From positions 1 through 57,509 of the forward strand of contig JAQCBK010000005.1 of assembly GCA_027621505.1 (NCBI GenBank): a DNA stretch of 57,509 nt. Direction: 5' to 3'. This DNA is from Bacteroidota bacterium (GTDB lineage: Bacteria; Bacteroidota; Bacteroidia; Flavobacteriales; Flavobacteriaceae). Both the position numbers and the translations under genes were made by a program. The notes beneath the pieces were generated by a model. That model did no database searches and was not told where the DNA came from. It saw only the letters and a program-made list of their open reading frames with translations. This document shows, piece by piece, positions 1-8,498 of the stretch; within the stretch, counting starts at the first letter, position 1, and each line of letters opens with the position of its first letter.

Positions 1-16
1 TTGCAAAAAAATAGCT

Positions 17-1054
17 ATGCCAGATATGTATCCTTTGGTGATTTCAAAAATCACCCGAAATACTCCAAATGCCGTATTGATTTCATTTGAGGTTTCCGAA
101 TCGGAAAAAGAAAGGTTTAGATTTGAAGCGGGGCAATACCTGACTTTAGAAACAAATATAAACGAAAAAGCGGTAAGGCGATCTTATTCGATTTGCAGTG
201 CACCTTCGGAAGGCCTTCAAGTGGGCATCAAAGAAGTCCCTGAAGGGGTTTTTTCCACTTTTGCCAATCGGGATTTAAAAACGAATGACCGCCTACTGGT
301 CGCTCCGCCAGAAGGTCGCTTTCGATATGATCCCAAAGAGGACACGACCCAGCTCGCGGCTTTTGCTGCGGGAAGCGGTATCACTCCCATCATGTCCATT
401 ATTAAAACTGCGTTGACCGCTGATTCCAACCATCGGTTTCATTTGGTGTATGGAAATAAAACGCCCGAAGACACCATGTTTTATGAAGCCTTGAAGGACT
501 TGGAAAAGGAATTTCAGGGTCGTTTAACGATTCAGTGGGTGTTTAGTCGTACCAATATTTCAGGAAGCCTTTTCGGACGGATAGAAACCGCCGTGGTAAA
601 AAATGCATTAAAAAGTATGGGGCAAAGTGCGGATAAATTTTACCTCTGCGGGCCAGAGGCCATGATCCATTCCGTAAGCGATGCTTTGATAGATGCGGGC
701 GTAGCGACGAACAATATTCTTTATGAATTGTTTACTGCCTCCACTGAAGTCAATGAAATTGAAACGAAAAAAGAGGGCGCTTCTCTGGAGATCATTTATG
801 ATGAAATGAGCCATAAGATCGATAGTATTGAGGGCAAAAGCGTTTTGGATGCGGCCCTTCAAAACAAACTCGATGTCCCCTATTCTTGCCAAGGTGGCGT
901 GTGTTCCAGTTGTATCGCCCGTATCCAATCCGGCACAGCAGAGATGGCCAGTAACCAAATCCTAACGGATGCCGAAATCGAGGAAGGCTTGATATTGACC
1001 TGCCAAGCCCATGCCACCAGTAGCCATTTGACGGTGGATTATGACGATGTGTAG
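17..1054 (+). CDS. PaaE/PaaK-type flavin and 2Fe-2S oxidoreductase
   Basis: 345 aa, complete. The order is an FAD-binding ferredoxin-reductase domain (RRSYS at about residues 54-58), an NAD(P)-binding domain (GSGITP at about 119-124) and a C-terminal plant-type 2Fe-2S ferredoxin domain with cysteines at 291, 296, 299 and 329. The family passes electrons from NAD(P)H through FAD and the iron-sulfur cluster to an oxygenase or other acceptor. It is the layout of PaaE, the reductase of phenylacetyl-CoA epoxidase, but no paaABCD genes lie in the window, so the partner is unknown. It converges with the GT9 gene, overlapping its 3' end by 16 nt. The start is the first ATG, 16 nt into the window; an earlier start outside the window cannot be excluded. 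Confidence 0.85.
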   Translation: MPDMYPLVISKITRNTPNAVLISFEVSESEKERFRFEAGQYLTLETNINEKAVRRSYSICSAPSEGLQVGIKEVPEGVFSTFANRDLKTNDRLLVAPPEGRFRYDPKEDTTQLAAFAAGSGITPIMSIIKTALTADSNHRFHLVYGNKTPEDTMFYEALKDLEKEFQGRLTIQWVFSRTNISGSLFGRIETAVVKNALKSMGQSADKFYLCGPEAMIHSVSDALIDAGVATNNILYELFTASTEVNEIETKKEGASLEIIYDEMSHKIDSIEGKSVLDAALQNKLDVPYSCQGGVCSSCIARIQSGTAEMASNQILTDAEIEEGLILTCQAHATSSHLTVDYDDV

Positions 1055-2088
1055 CCCTTTTGATTTAGGATTTTCAAGGCTTTTTCAATAACGGCTTTGG
1101 GTTTCATGGATCTGAATGCGTCTTCATAGCCTGGGGGTATGACATTTCCATAGACCGAGGTGGGAATCAGTGGAAATTGATTTCTATCCAATGTTAGGGC
1201 ATGATCCAAAGGCTGATCGAAAGGGGAAAATCCACAAAAAGGATGGGTCATTCCCCAAAGGGTAAGGACGGAGATTCCAGCATTGGCGGCCAAATGTCCA
1301 TTGGCGGAGTCCATGGCAATCATCAGGTCTAAATAGGGCATCAAATTGAGTTGTTCCTTGAGGTTGATTTTTTCTACAGTACTGTAAACATTGGCGTAGG
1401 CTTTTTCCCACACTTCGAGGCGTTGTTTTTCTTCTTGCCCCGCTCCAAACAAAAAAATCTGATGGTCTTGCTGTAAAAAATGGATGACCTGTTGCATCAA
1501 ATCTAAAGGGTAGGTCTTCCCCAGGTGGGTCGCAAAAGGAGCAATGCCAATCCATTTTTTTTCGGTTTCTAAATAAATGGGCATGAGGGCTTCGGGGAGG
1601 GCTTTTTTGTCGGGATACTCGTGCTGATCCAAGGATATGGGGTAGCCCAGTTTTCTAAATTTATCGGAATAGCGATAGGTGGTCGGGGTGAGGGGTTGAA
1701 ACTTTTTACTTTTCGCTCTGGTTAATGTTCTTTTTTGAGAACGGCCTTTGTCAATGGACTTGATTTTATAACCAAAAACACTAAAGAAAATGAATAGCAA
1801 ATGGGTGCGCAATACACTGTGTAAATCTGCAACAGCAGTGAATGGAATTTTTCTAAGCTCTTGAAACAATCTCCAGAGGCCTTTTATCCCCTTGTGTCGT
1901 CCATCGAAATCTGTGGGGAAAAAATTCAGTTGATCAAATTCATGAAAAAGGGGTGCTAGGTGAGGACGGCTTACAAATGTAATTTTAAGGTCCGGATAGG
2001 TTTGAAAGAGGCATCGAATCACTGGTACTGTCATGGCTACATCTCCCATAGCGGAGAACCGAATCAACAGTAGGTGAGGGTTTTTCAT
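1039..2088 (-). CDS. Glycosyltransferase family 9 (heptosyltransferase-like)
   Basis: 349 aa. The start (HLLLIRFSAMGDVAMTVPV) is the classic N-terminus of the ADP-heptose:LPS heptosyltransferase family, and the C-terminal half carries the nucleotide-sugar region (AMDSANGHLAANAGISVLTLWG). GT9 enzymes add sugars, usually heptose, to the lipid A core at the cytoplasmic face of the inner membrane. The gene follows the DUF4254 gene by 6 nt and is probably in the same transcript. Acceptor and donor sugar cannot be told from sequence. Confidence 0.88.
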   Translation of the reverse strand: MKNPHLLLIRFSAMGDVAMTVPVIRCLFQTYPDLKITFVSRPHLAPLFHEFDQLNFFPTDFDGRHKGIKGLWRLFQELRKIPFTAVADLHSVLRTHLLFIFFSVFGYKIKSIDKGRSQKRTLTRAKSKKFQPLTPTTYRYSDKFRKLGYPISLDQHEYPDKKALPEALMPIYLETEKKWIGIAPFATHLGKTYPLDLMQQVIHFLQQDHQIFLFGAGQEEKQRLEVWEKAYANVYSTVEKINLKEQLNLMPYLDLMIAMDSANGHLAANAGISVLTLWGMTHPFCGFSPFDQPLDHALTLDRNQFPLIPTSVYGNVIPPGYEDAFRSMKPKAVIEKALKILNQKGYTSS

Positions 2089-2094
2089 CTTACG

Positions 2095-2712
2095 CTATGA
2101 TTTGTCCTTGTACAATACGGGATTGGTTTCCTCATCGTTGTACATTTTCATTTGCTTGTAAACTTTCATATATTTTGATCCTTTTTCAATGTCCTCCAAA
2201 AGAAGATCAATGGCCGCACTGAGGTCTTTTCGTTGCTCCAGCAGGACTTGAAGTTTGGCATTGCATTTTTCGCGATGCGATTCACTCGCCTCCTTGCGGT
2301 GGGATTCTTCCTCCATGTGATAGATTTTTAATTCCAAAATGGACAATCGATCCAATGCCCAAGCGGGACTTTCGGAATTTACAGTGGCCTCTTCTTGAGC
2401 CTCTACTTCCTTGTACTTGTTGAGAAAATAGCTGTCAATGTATTCTACTGTGTCGGTTCGGTCTTGATTGGAGGCATCAATCAGCCTTTTGAGGGCCATC
2501 CCTTCAGCAGGATTGATCTCAGGATCCCTGATCAAATCCTCATAGTGCCATTGAACCGTGTCAATCCAATTTTTTCGGTAAAGCAAGTGATCCAAAGTAT
2601 CAGAAGCATACGGATTTTCAAACGCTTGGTCAACTTTATCTATCTGGTGATACTTGTCAATACTTTGCCTGAAAATTTGAATGGAAATTTGACTGATGGT
2701 TTTTTGGCTCAT
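2095..2712 (-). CDS. DUF4254 domain protein
   Basis: 205 aa from the ATG at 2712 (MSQKTISQIS). The open frame extends 13 codons further up, but homologues as I recall them begin near this inner Met. The sequence is hydrophilic and helical, with no signal peptide or membrane segment. A conserved-looking block reads WHYEDLIRDPEINP, and the helical C-terminal part is rich in Glu and Lys. The family has no assigned biochemical role. It sits 6 nt upstream of a GT9 gene, a pairing I recall from other Bacteroidota, so a role in LPS or glycan assembly is an inference from context. Confidence 0.8.
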   Translation of the reverse strand: MSQKTISQISIQIFRQSIDKYHQIDKVDQAFENPYASDTLDHLLYRKNWIDTVQWHYEDLIRDPEINPAEGMALKRLIDASNQDRTDTVEYIDSYFLNKYKEVEAQEEATVNSESPAWALDRLSILELKIYHMEEESHRKEASESHREKCNAKLQVLLEQRKDLSAAIDLLLEDIEKGSKYMKVYKQMKMYNDEETNPVLYKDKS

Positions 2713-2897
2713 ATGATGGGTTTTGTTGATACGAAGATACAATTCAATCATTAATATTTTGACTTAAGAATGGCAATTCTATATGCATAAAGTAGGCTGG
2801 GGTATGAATTAATAAAGGGAGGTCCGATATCAAGATCATAAAATAAATTTTTGTGATCAAAGCCCTAAAATAAATTTAATATCGTATTCTATTTTCT

Positions 2898-2905
2898 TAA
2901 ATTTG
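2898..2905 (+). promoter_or_regulatory. TAnnTTTG -7 element upstream of small membrane gene
   Basis: TAAATTTG lies 20 nt before the ATG at 2926 and just before an alternative TTG start at 2908, favouring the ATG. I see no clear TTTG -33 box at the usual distance. Confidence 0.5.
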
Positions 2906-2925
2906 TATTGAATAAAGTCGCTGAT

Positions 2926-3153
2926 ATGAAAAAAATTTTCGAGGCCGTTGCAAGTTTATTTGAAGAAATATTTTTTCTTCCATTTCAACTGCTCACCCAA
3001 CTCGAACCTTTTAGCTGGTGGTTGTCCAATGGAATGAGTTTTATCTTTTTGTCAATTGGATTTGTTGCTGCCACTTATTGGATCAGACAATTGCGAAAAT
3101 TCGATAAAAGTGGTGAGGAAAATAAAGATCCCTCTGCCCATTCCTTTTTATAG
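2926..3153 (+). CDS. Small single-pass membrane protein (DUF6341-like)
   Basis: 75 aa from the ATG at 2926 (MKKIFEAVASLFEE); a TTG start six codons earlier would put translation 2 nt after the -7 box. It has an amphipathic N-terminus, one transmembrane helix (about residues 35-57, WLSNGMSFIFLSIGFVAATYW) and a short charged tail ending AHSFL. It resembles the short flavobacterial family I recall as DUF6341, often found next to purD; no function is known. The last 6 nt overlap the 3' end of the convergent purD gene. The family name is from memory and less certain than the gene itself. Confidence 0.7.
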   Translation: MKKIFEAVASLFEEIFFLPFQLLTQLEPFSWWLSNGMSFIFLSIGFVAATYWIRQLRKFDKSGEENKDPSAHSFL

Positions 3154-4428
3154 GTCGAACCCGATATCTTTTCGGTAATACATGCCTTCGAAGTGAATTT
3201 CCTCTAAGGTTTTATAAGACTTTGCTGTGGCTTTTTGATGATTTTCTCCCATTGAAGTAACCGCCAGGACCCTGCCCCCGTTCGTTAAGATATCTGCATC
3301 AGCATTAATGGTTCCTGCATGGAAAATGGTTTTGTCGGGGTGGGAGTCGAGTCCATCTATTTTTTTCCTTTTTTCATAGGTCTCTGGGTACCCGCCCGAT
3401 ACCGCTACAACTGTCGTAGCAGTCTGATCTTCAATCAAAAGTTCAACCTCATCCAGCTTGCCGTTAGCTGTAGCAAAAAGCATCGCTACAAAATCATTTT
3501 TGATTCGGGGCAACACAACTTGTGTTTCGGGGTCTCCCATTCTTACATTGTATTCTATTACATAAGGCTGATCTCCAACACGTATCAATCCAATAAACAC
3601 AAACCCCAAATAGGGAATATTGTCTTTTTTAAGTCCCTCAATGGTCGGTTTTACAATGGTTTCTTGAATTTCATTATAAAACTTCTCATCCGCAAAAGGA
3701 ACTGGAGAAATGGCACCCATTCCCCCGGTATTGAGTCCTGTATCTCCCTCGCCAATGCGTTTATAGTCTTTGGCCATTGGTAGGGTGAGGTAAGCTTCCC
3801 CATCGGTCAAAACAAAACACGAAAGTTCAATTCCACTCAGAAATTCCTCAATGACTACCCTGGAAGACGCCTTGCCGAATTTTCGATCGATCAGCATCTT
3901 ATAAAGCTCTTTTTTTGCTTTATCTAACTCATTGATAATGAGCACTCCTTTGCCTGCAGCTAAACCATCTGCTTTAAGTACGTAGGGAGCGGTCATCTGC
4001 TCTAAAAATTCATAGCCTTCTTGTAAGGTTTCAGAGGTAAAACTTCCATATTTTGCCGTGGGTATGTTGTGGCGACTCATAAAGGCCTTGGCAAATTCCT
4101 TACTGCCTTCTAAAGTCGCCCCTAGCTTTTGAGGTCCAATGACCGGTATGTCTTTAAGTTGCTCATCTTGAAGAAAGAAATCATGAATGCCATTAACCAA
4201 AGGGTCCTCTGGGCCCACAACAACCAAGTGTATGTTGTGAAGGATCACTGCATTTTTAAGGGCTTCAAAGTCATTGACGCCAATGTTGAGATTGGTGGCT
4301 AGGGCAGCCGTTCCAGCATTGCCTGGGGCGACAAAGATTTGATTGGTCATTTTACTTTGAGCCATTTTCCAACAAAAGGTATGTTCTCTACCTCCACTTC
4401 CCAATACCAGAATATTCCGTTTTTTCAT
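3148..4428 (-). CDS. purD: Phosphoribosylamine-glycine ligase
   Basis: 426 aa. PurD joins glycine to 5-phosphoribosylamine using ATP, the second step of de novo purine synthesis, in the cytoplasm. Visible marks are the N-terminal domain (LGSGGREH), the ATP-grasp core (KADGLAAGKGV, later GFVFIGLI and EYNVRMGDPETQ) and a normal length. The ATG at 4428 is chosen because the earlier in-frame start at 4437 overlaps a TATATTTG promoter element. That element leaves only 6 nt before the ATG. The gene ends the leftward M23-GH3-methyltransferase-GT2 run but appears to have its own promoter. Confidence 0.95.
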   Translation of the reverse strand: MKKRNILVLGSGGREHTFCWKMAQSKMTNQIFVAPGNAGTAALATNLNIGVNDFEALKNAVILHNIHLVVVGPEDPLVNGIHDFFLQDEQLKDIPVIGPQKLGATLEGSKEFAKAFMSRHNIPTAKYGSFTSETLQEGYEFLEQMTAPYVLKADGLAAGKGVLIINELDKAKKELYKMLIDRKFGKASSRVVIEEFLSGIELSCFVLTDGEAYLTLPMAKDYKRIGEGDTGLNTGGMGAISPVPFADEKFYNEIQETIVKPTIEGLKKDNIPYLGFVFIGLIRVGDQPYVIEYNVRMGDPETQVVLPRIKNDFVAMLFATANGKLDEVELLIEDQTATTVVAVSGGYPETYEKRKKIDGLDSHPDKTIFHAGTINADADILTNGGRVLAVTSMGENHQKATAKSYKTLEEIHFEGMYYRKDIGFDL

Positions 4429-4434
4429 TTGCCA

Positions 4435-4442
4435 CAAATATA
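4435..4442 (-). promoter_or_regulatory. TAnnTTTG -7 element of purD
   Basis: TATATTTG on the minus strand, 6 nt before the purD ATG. Transcription would start within a few bases of the start codon, so the mRNA would be leaderless or nearly so. Confidence 0.6.
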
Positions 4443-4454
4443 GTTAAGTAGACA

Positions 4455-5309
4455 TTATTTTGGATGAAACCTTTGCCAAATCCCCTTCCATCTGTTTTTT
4501 CTTAAAAATTCCCCTTGTGCTGCATCAATCAAAAATGTGGATTTGTCTTTTTTGGCTTTACTGTAGCCTTTGAGATAATGGAAAAAAGTGAGCGGCTGCT
4601 TTGTTTTCCATGCCCTTTTCAAGCCCATGATGGCCGTAAGTGTGATGCCCATTCTCATCCGGTAGGTGGCCACTCCTTGTAACATTCCTGCTCCTGCACT
4701 GTATTTAAAGCCAGTGGGTTTTAGGTGTTTTACCTTTAGGGAGGGGTCGACCAATATATCCCATTTGAAATATCGTGCCATCCACTCATCCAAAGTGTCC
4801 CAGCCTATGGATTCGGCAATTTTGCCAATTTCTAGAAAACAAGCCTTGCGGTAGGCTTTGAGCGATCCCCTGATGTGATCGTCTTTGCTTAGGCTTTCCA
4901 AGACCCATTGGCCGTTTTTTTGAATGAAGCACTGGCCCGCAGCCATCCCTAATCTAGGGTTGTTTTCGAAGTGTTGTGACAATCGCTTAAGGTAATCCTC
5001 TTCAAAAACCATATCGGCATCAAACTTACATATGATATCATAGGCTTGGTCCAAAACCTTATATCCCTCATAGAATGCAGCCACCACCTTGGCGCCGGGA
5101 AGGTGTTCTTCGCTGGATTTTTTGTGTACCAACTGTATCCAGGAGTGATGTTTTACAAAATCATTAACGATATTGGTGGTTTGATCGGTAGAATTGTCAT
5201 TGACCACAATCAATTGGGTCGGTTTTAACTGCTGGTTCACCAAAGACTTCAAGGTTTTCCCAAGGTTTTCCTCTTCGTTATGGGCCGGTATGACAATGTA
5301 AATTTTCAA
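4455..5309 (-). CDS. Glycosyltransferase family 2
   Basis: 284 aa. The N-terminal GT-A fold starts IYIVIPAHNEEENLGKTL and includes VNDNSTDQT and the metal-binding D-x-D (KFDADM, about residues 97-102), as in inverting family 2 enzymes. No clear transmembrane helix is present, unlike many GT2 synthases. It overlaps the upstream methyltransferase gene by 4 nt (ATGA type), so the two are probably translationally coupled. The acceptor is unknown; context suggests an envelope or glycolipid substrate. Confidence 0.88.
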   Translation of the reverse strand: MKIYIVIPAHNEEENLGKTLKSLVNQQLKPTQLIVVNDNSTDQTTNIVNDFVKHHSWIQLVHKKSSEEHLPGAKVVAAFYEGYKVLDQAYDIICKFDADMVFEEDYLKRLSQHFENNPRLGMAAGQCFIQKNGQWVLESLSKDDHIRGSLKAYRKACFLEIGKIAESIGWDTLDEWMARYFKWDILVDPSLKVKHLKPTGFKYSAGAGMLQGVATYRMRMGITLTAIMGLKRAWKTKQPLTFFHYLKGYSKAKKDKSTFLIDAAQGEFLRKNRWKGIWQRFHPK

Positions 5310-5839
5310 GATTTATGCGTTAATTTTTCAGCATAAACGATATAGTGTCTGGGTGTAAAATACCTCAATAAGGATCGAACGCCAAAAGATTGAGGGGGAT
5401 TGATCCACTTCTCACTTGCTACAATTTTCCAACCTGTTTTCTCCAAAAGCCAATCAAACTGCCAGTCTTCAAATTCGTGAAAGTGGCGGTCTCTCACGTC
5501 TGTTAAGCTTCTATAAGGCTTTGAGAACCATAGGTTTAATGGAACACTGACCACTAATTTTTTGGCCTTTATACTTTTTAGAACTTGATAGGGCGAAAGA
5601 AGGTGTTCCAAAATTTCAAATGCGGTAACTACCTCTGCTTTGGAGTTGATCAATGCCGTTTGGTCCTCGTCCAAGTCTTCTCCATGGGTATTCTCCACTT
5701 TATGGCCTTGGGCCAGCATTAACTCAGTCATTGGATTTTGAACCCCCAAGTCCAAGATGTGAGAACCCTGCTCAATGTGTTGGGTCAGAAATGCCAGGGT
5801 CTTTTGAAATCGCTTTTGATGGGCTTGATTGGCGTACAT
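5306..5839 (-). CDS. Small class I SAM-dependent methyltransferase
   Basis: 177 aa. Motif I appears as ILDLGVQNP (residues about 24-32), followed by an acidic motif (EDLDED) and the EILEHL block typical of the Methyltransf_11/23 group. It lies 3 nt after the GH3 gene and overlaps the GT2 gene by 4 nt, so it belongs to the same operon. The substrate is unknown. It is shorter than most members (usually 200-280 aa), so it may be a minimal catalytic domain. Confidence 0.78.
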   Translation of the reverse strand: MYANQAHQKRFQKTLAFLTQHIEQGSHILDLGVQNPMTELMLAQGHKVENTHGEDLDEDQTALINSKAEVVTAFEILEHLLSPYQVLKSIKAKKLVVSVPLNLWFSKPYRSLTDVRDRHFHEFEDWQFDWLLEKTGWKIVASEKWINPPQSFGVRSLLRYFTPRHYIVYAEKLTHKS

Positions 5840-5842
5840 GGA

Positions 5843-7327
5843 TTACTTTAAGGGAAGTTGATCAGCAATTTTTCTGTCATTGGACAAACGGGGTACTTTG
5901 TTTTGACCTCCGAGTTTTCCAATGCTTTTCATGTATTGTTGAAAGCCTCCGTCAGCAACAGTACTGATAACGAGCGTTCTCAGAACGCTACCCTTTAGAA
6001 GGTCTTCGTAATATACATTTTGTTTCTGCATGGATTGATCGAGTTTTCGAGCAAAATCCTGCATGTTTTGGGGTGGTTTTTTAAATTCTATAAACCATTC
6101 ATGGAAGGGAAGCCCTTCTTTTGGATCAATTTGTGGCGCCACTGTAAATTCTTTTACCTGAACCTGACTGTCTTTACAGGCCAGTTGCATCGCCGTTTCA
6201 ACCTCTTTCCCTATCACGTGTTCTCCAAAGGCAGAAATAAAATGTTTGACCCTTCCTGTAACGACCAAGCGGTAAGGGTTCAATGACACAAAACACACGG
6301 TGTCTCCTATGTTGTAGGCCCACAAGCCCGCTGAAGTGGAAAGGATTAAAACATAGTTGACCCCCAATTCAACCGCTCCCAAGGTATGCCTTTTGGGGTT
6401 TTCTTCCCCAAACTCATCCGCTTTGATGAATTCGTAGAAAATTTCATTGTTGAGCAAGAGCAATAGCCCTTTGTCTTTTTGTCGGTCTTGATAGGCAAAA
6501 AAGCCTTCGGAGGCGGGAAAAAGCTCCACGCTATCCACCTTCTTGCCAATCAGTTTTTCAAACATGGGTCGGTAAGGCTCGTAATTAACCCCTCCATATA
6601 CAAACAATGAAAAGTTGGGGAAAATCTTACCAATGGGTTGATGGGTATGTTCGATGAGCTTTTCAAAATACATTTGAACCCAAGAGGGAATCCCTGCAAT
6701 CAGGGTCATGTCTTCGGCTAGGGTTTCTTTTACAATCGCATCCACCTTGGTTTCCCAATCTTCTATACAATTGGTGTCCCATGAGGGCATTCTGCTTTTC
6801 TGAAAATATTTAGGCACATAGTGGGCCACGATTCCCGAAAGTCTGCCGATGACATTTCCCTGTTTTTTATTGAGCACTGGGCTTCCTTGAAGGAAAATCT
6901 GTTTACCGCTTACAAAATCGGTATTGCCGGTTTCGTGTATGTAATTCAAGAGGGCATCCCTTGCGGCGACAATGTGGGTGGGCATGGATTCTTTGGTCAG
7001 TGGGATGAATTTGGCGCCGGAGGTAGTGCCGCTGGTTTTGGCATAGTATAGGGGTTTTCCCGGCCAAAGGACAGAAGGGTTCCCAGCCAACATTTTCTCT
7101 ACATAAGGCCTGATTCCTTCATAATCTCGAACGGGAACCGAAGCCTGGAACTCCTCATAATTGCGGATTTTATCAAATCCGTGGTCACGGCCAAACTCGG
7201 TTGTTTTGGCTTTTCGAATGAGGTAATCAAAGGTTTTTTGTTGCGCAGTATGTGGATCTTTGATCCATTTTTGATTCTTGTTGTGAATGTAGTTGGCGAA
7301 AATTTTTGCGCCTATTTTTTTGATCAT
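5843..7327 (-). CDS. GH3 auxin-responsive-promoter family protein (acyl-adenylating enzyme)
   Basis: 494 aa. GH3 proteins belong to the firefly-luciferase adenylating superfamily; plant members activate a carboxylic acid with ATP and join it to an amino acid. The nucleotide-binding signature is plain (YYAKTSGTTSGAKFIPLT, about residues 93-110), followed by YGGVNYEPYRPMF and the later GLWAYNIGDTV block. The bacterial role is not established. The gene overlaps the M23 peptidase gene by 4 nt upstream and lies 3 nt before the methyltransferase. That points to a multistep conjugate or envelope-lipid pathway, which is inference. Confidence 0.9.
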   Translation of the reverse strand: MIKKIGAKIFANYIHNKNQKWIKDPHTAQQKTFDYLIRKAKTTEFGRDHGFDKIRNYEEFQASVPVRDYEGIRPYVEKMLAGNPSVLWPGKPLYYAKTSGTTSGAKFIPLTKESMPTHIVAARDALLNYIHETGNTDFVSGKQIFLQGSPVLNKKQGNVIGRLSGIVAHYVPKYFQKSRMPSWDTNCIEDWETKVDAIVKETLAEDMTLIAGIPSWVQMYFEKLIEHTHQPIGKIFPNFSLFVYGGVNYEPYRPMFEKLIGKKVDSVELFPASEGFFAYQDRQKDKGLLLLLNNEIFYEFIKADEFGEENPKRHTLGAVELGVNYVLILSTSAGLWAYNIGDTVCFVSLNPYRLVVTGRVKHFISAFGEHVIGKEVETAMQLACKDSQVQVKEFTVAPQIDPKEGLPFHEWFIEFKKPPQNMQDFARKLDQSMQKQNVYYEDLLKGSVLRTLVISTVADGGFQQYMKSIGKLGGQNKVPRLSNDRKIADQLPLK

Positions 7328-8199
7328 AAAGCCTCTGAAAAATCGATAAAATAAGATGGATCAACCGAGTAGCCGTTCATCCACAATTCAAAGTGTAAGT
7401 GCCAACCCGTTGACAACTCTCCAGTGTTGCCGGCCATTGCAATTACTTCTCCAGCTTTTACCAGATCGCCCTGAGCTTTTTCTAGAGAAGCGTTGTGTTT
7501 ATAAACGGACAACAAACCAAAATCGTGTTTGAGAATGATCACATAGCCCGTCTCAACAGTCCACTCGGAAAAAACAACAATGCCATGGGCCACGGCCATG
7601 ACCGGTGCATTTTCTTTTAAGGCAACATCCACTGCAAAATGTTTTTTGTCAGGATCATAGGGTTGTGAAATGGGACCCCTCGCGGGTGGATACAAAAGGT
7701 AATTTATGTTTTCCAAACCATTGTAAATCACATTGTATTTGTCTTCTTGCCCAACTTCCAGGCGTAAAATGGAGTCGGCTTCGGGAGTAGCATTTTGGTA
7801 GATTAATTGCTGTGGCGATGTTCCAGGAGGTTCTGTAATGGTGCCATCTTCGCCAATAATTTCTCCCGTAAGGGCACTTTTAATGGATTGAATAAATTGA
7901 TCTCTTTTTTGAAATTCTCTACTGAGAGAATCTAATAAAAAGCTGTTTCTAAGGGCCTCTATCCTGAGTTTAGAGCTGGTATATCCAGGGATGAATTCCT
8001 TGATTGGGGTATAGGCTACAAGGAAAAAGGAGCCAATGACAATAAAGGTAATGAACAAACTGACCAGTAAAAGAATATTGAACTGAGTAACCCTGACAAA
8101 AAATCGTTCCTCAAGGGTGGTTTCATTGATGACCACCATACGGTATCGGTTCAATAAGTTTTGAATCCAAAGTCGCCTCTTTTTTTCTTCTTTTCCCAT
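7324..8199 (-). CDS. M23 family (LytM-type) metallopeptidase, membrane-anchored
   Basis: 291 aa from the ATG at 8199. The alternative start at 8208 lies inside the -7 element, so the inner Met is preferred. A short basic cytoplasmic tail is followed by one transmembrane segment (about residues 36-60, LLVSLFITFIVIGSFFLVAY), a periplasmic linker and a C-terminal LytM domain (GPISQPYDPDKKHFAVDVAL to HLHFELW). The family cleaves peptidoglycan cross-links or acts as a regulator. The HxH motif and the upstream Asp are present; the usual first His is replaced in the visible block (QPYDPDKKHFAVD). It is the first gene of the operon with GH3. Confidence 0.88.
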   Translation of the reverse strand: MGKEEKKRRLWIQNLLNRYRMVVINETTLEERFFVRVTQFNILLLVSLFITFIVIGSFFLVAYTPIKEFIPGYTSSKLRIEALRNSFLLDSLSREFQKRDQFIQSIKSALTGEIIGEDGTITEPPGTSPQQLIYQNATPEADSILRLEVGQEDKYNVIYNGLENINYLLYPPARGPISQPYDPDKKHFAVDVALKENAPVMAVAHGIVVFSEWTVETGYVIILKHDFGLLSVYKHNASLEKAQGDLVKAGEVIAMAGNTGELSTGWHLHFELWMNGYSVDPSYFIDFSEAL

Positions 8200-8205
8200 C
8201 CACCA

Positions 8206-8213
8206 CAAATATA
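8206..8213 (-). promoter_or_regulatory. TAnnTTTG -7 element of the M23-GH3 operon
   Basis: TATATTTG on the minus strand, 6 nt before the ATG at 8199, with the same spacing as at purD. Confidence 0.6.
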
Positions 8214-8279
8214 GTGTTTACCCATAAAAAATAAATTCCATGCTTTGTAAAGAAATTTAGATCGCAAGGAATAATTATT

Positions 8280-8287
8280 TACATTTG
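8280..8287 (+). promoter_or_regulatory. TAnnTTTG -7 element of tatA
   Basis: TACATTTG, 15 nt before the tatA ATG. An imperfect TTTA lies 20 nt upstream as a possible -33 box. Confidence 0.55.
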
Positions 8288-8302
8288 TTTAAATTATAAA
8301 CC

Positions 8303-8497
8303 ATGTATTCATTAATCTATTCTTTAGGTATGATCGGGGCACCGCAAATTATTCTTATCGTTGTAGTCGTTCTTTTGCTTTTTGGAGGAAGAAAAATTCC
8401 CGAATTGATGAGAGGTTTGGGAAGTGGTATTAAAGAATTCAAGAATGCCACAAAGGAAGACGAAGAAAGTTCTGACAAAAAGCCGTTAGAAAAATAA
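8303..8497 (+). CDS. tatA: Twin-arginine translocase subunit TatA/E
   Basis: 64 aa. TatA forms the protein-conducting part of the Tat system, which exports folded proteins across the inner membrane. The sequence shows a short N-terminus, a transmembrane helix ([16 protein letters not shown]), the hinge and amphipathic helix ([20 protein letters not shown]) and an acidic-basic tail, as in the family. It is transcribed divergently from the M23 operon and converges on the DUF4837 gene with a 1-nt gap. No tatC lies in the window. Confidence 0.93.
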   Translation: MYSLIYSLGMIGAPQIILIVVVVLLLFGGRKIPELMRGLGSGIKEFKNATKEDEESSDKKPLEK

Positions 8498-8498
8498 T

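Noticed and set aside
608-958. Minus-strand open frame inside the PaaE-type gene
   Set aside because: It is opposite a gene with full conserved motifs and has no recognisable features.
2395-2754. Plus-strand open frame opposite DUF4254
   Set aside because: It is the antisense shadow of the real gene, with no family features.
6215-6220. CACGTG in the GH3 gene as a parS-like site
   Set aside because: Only the central six bases match, which is expected by chance.
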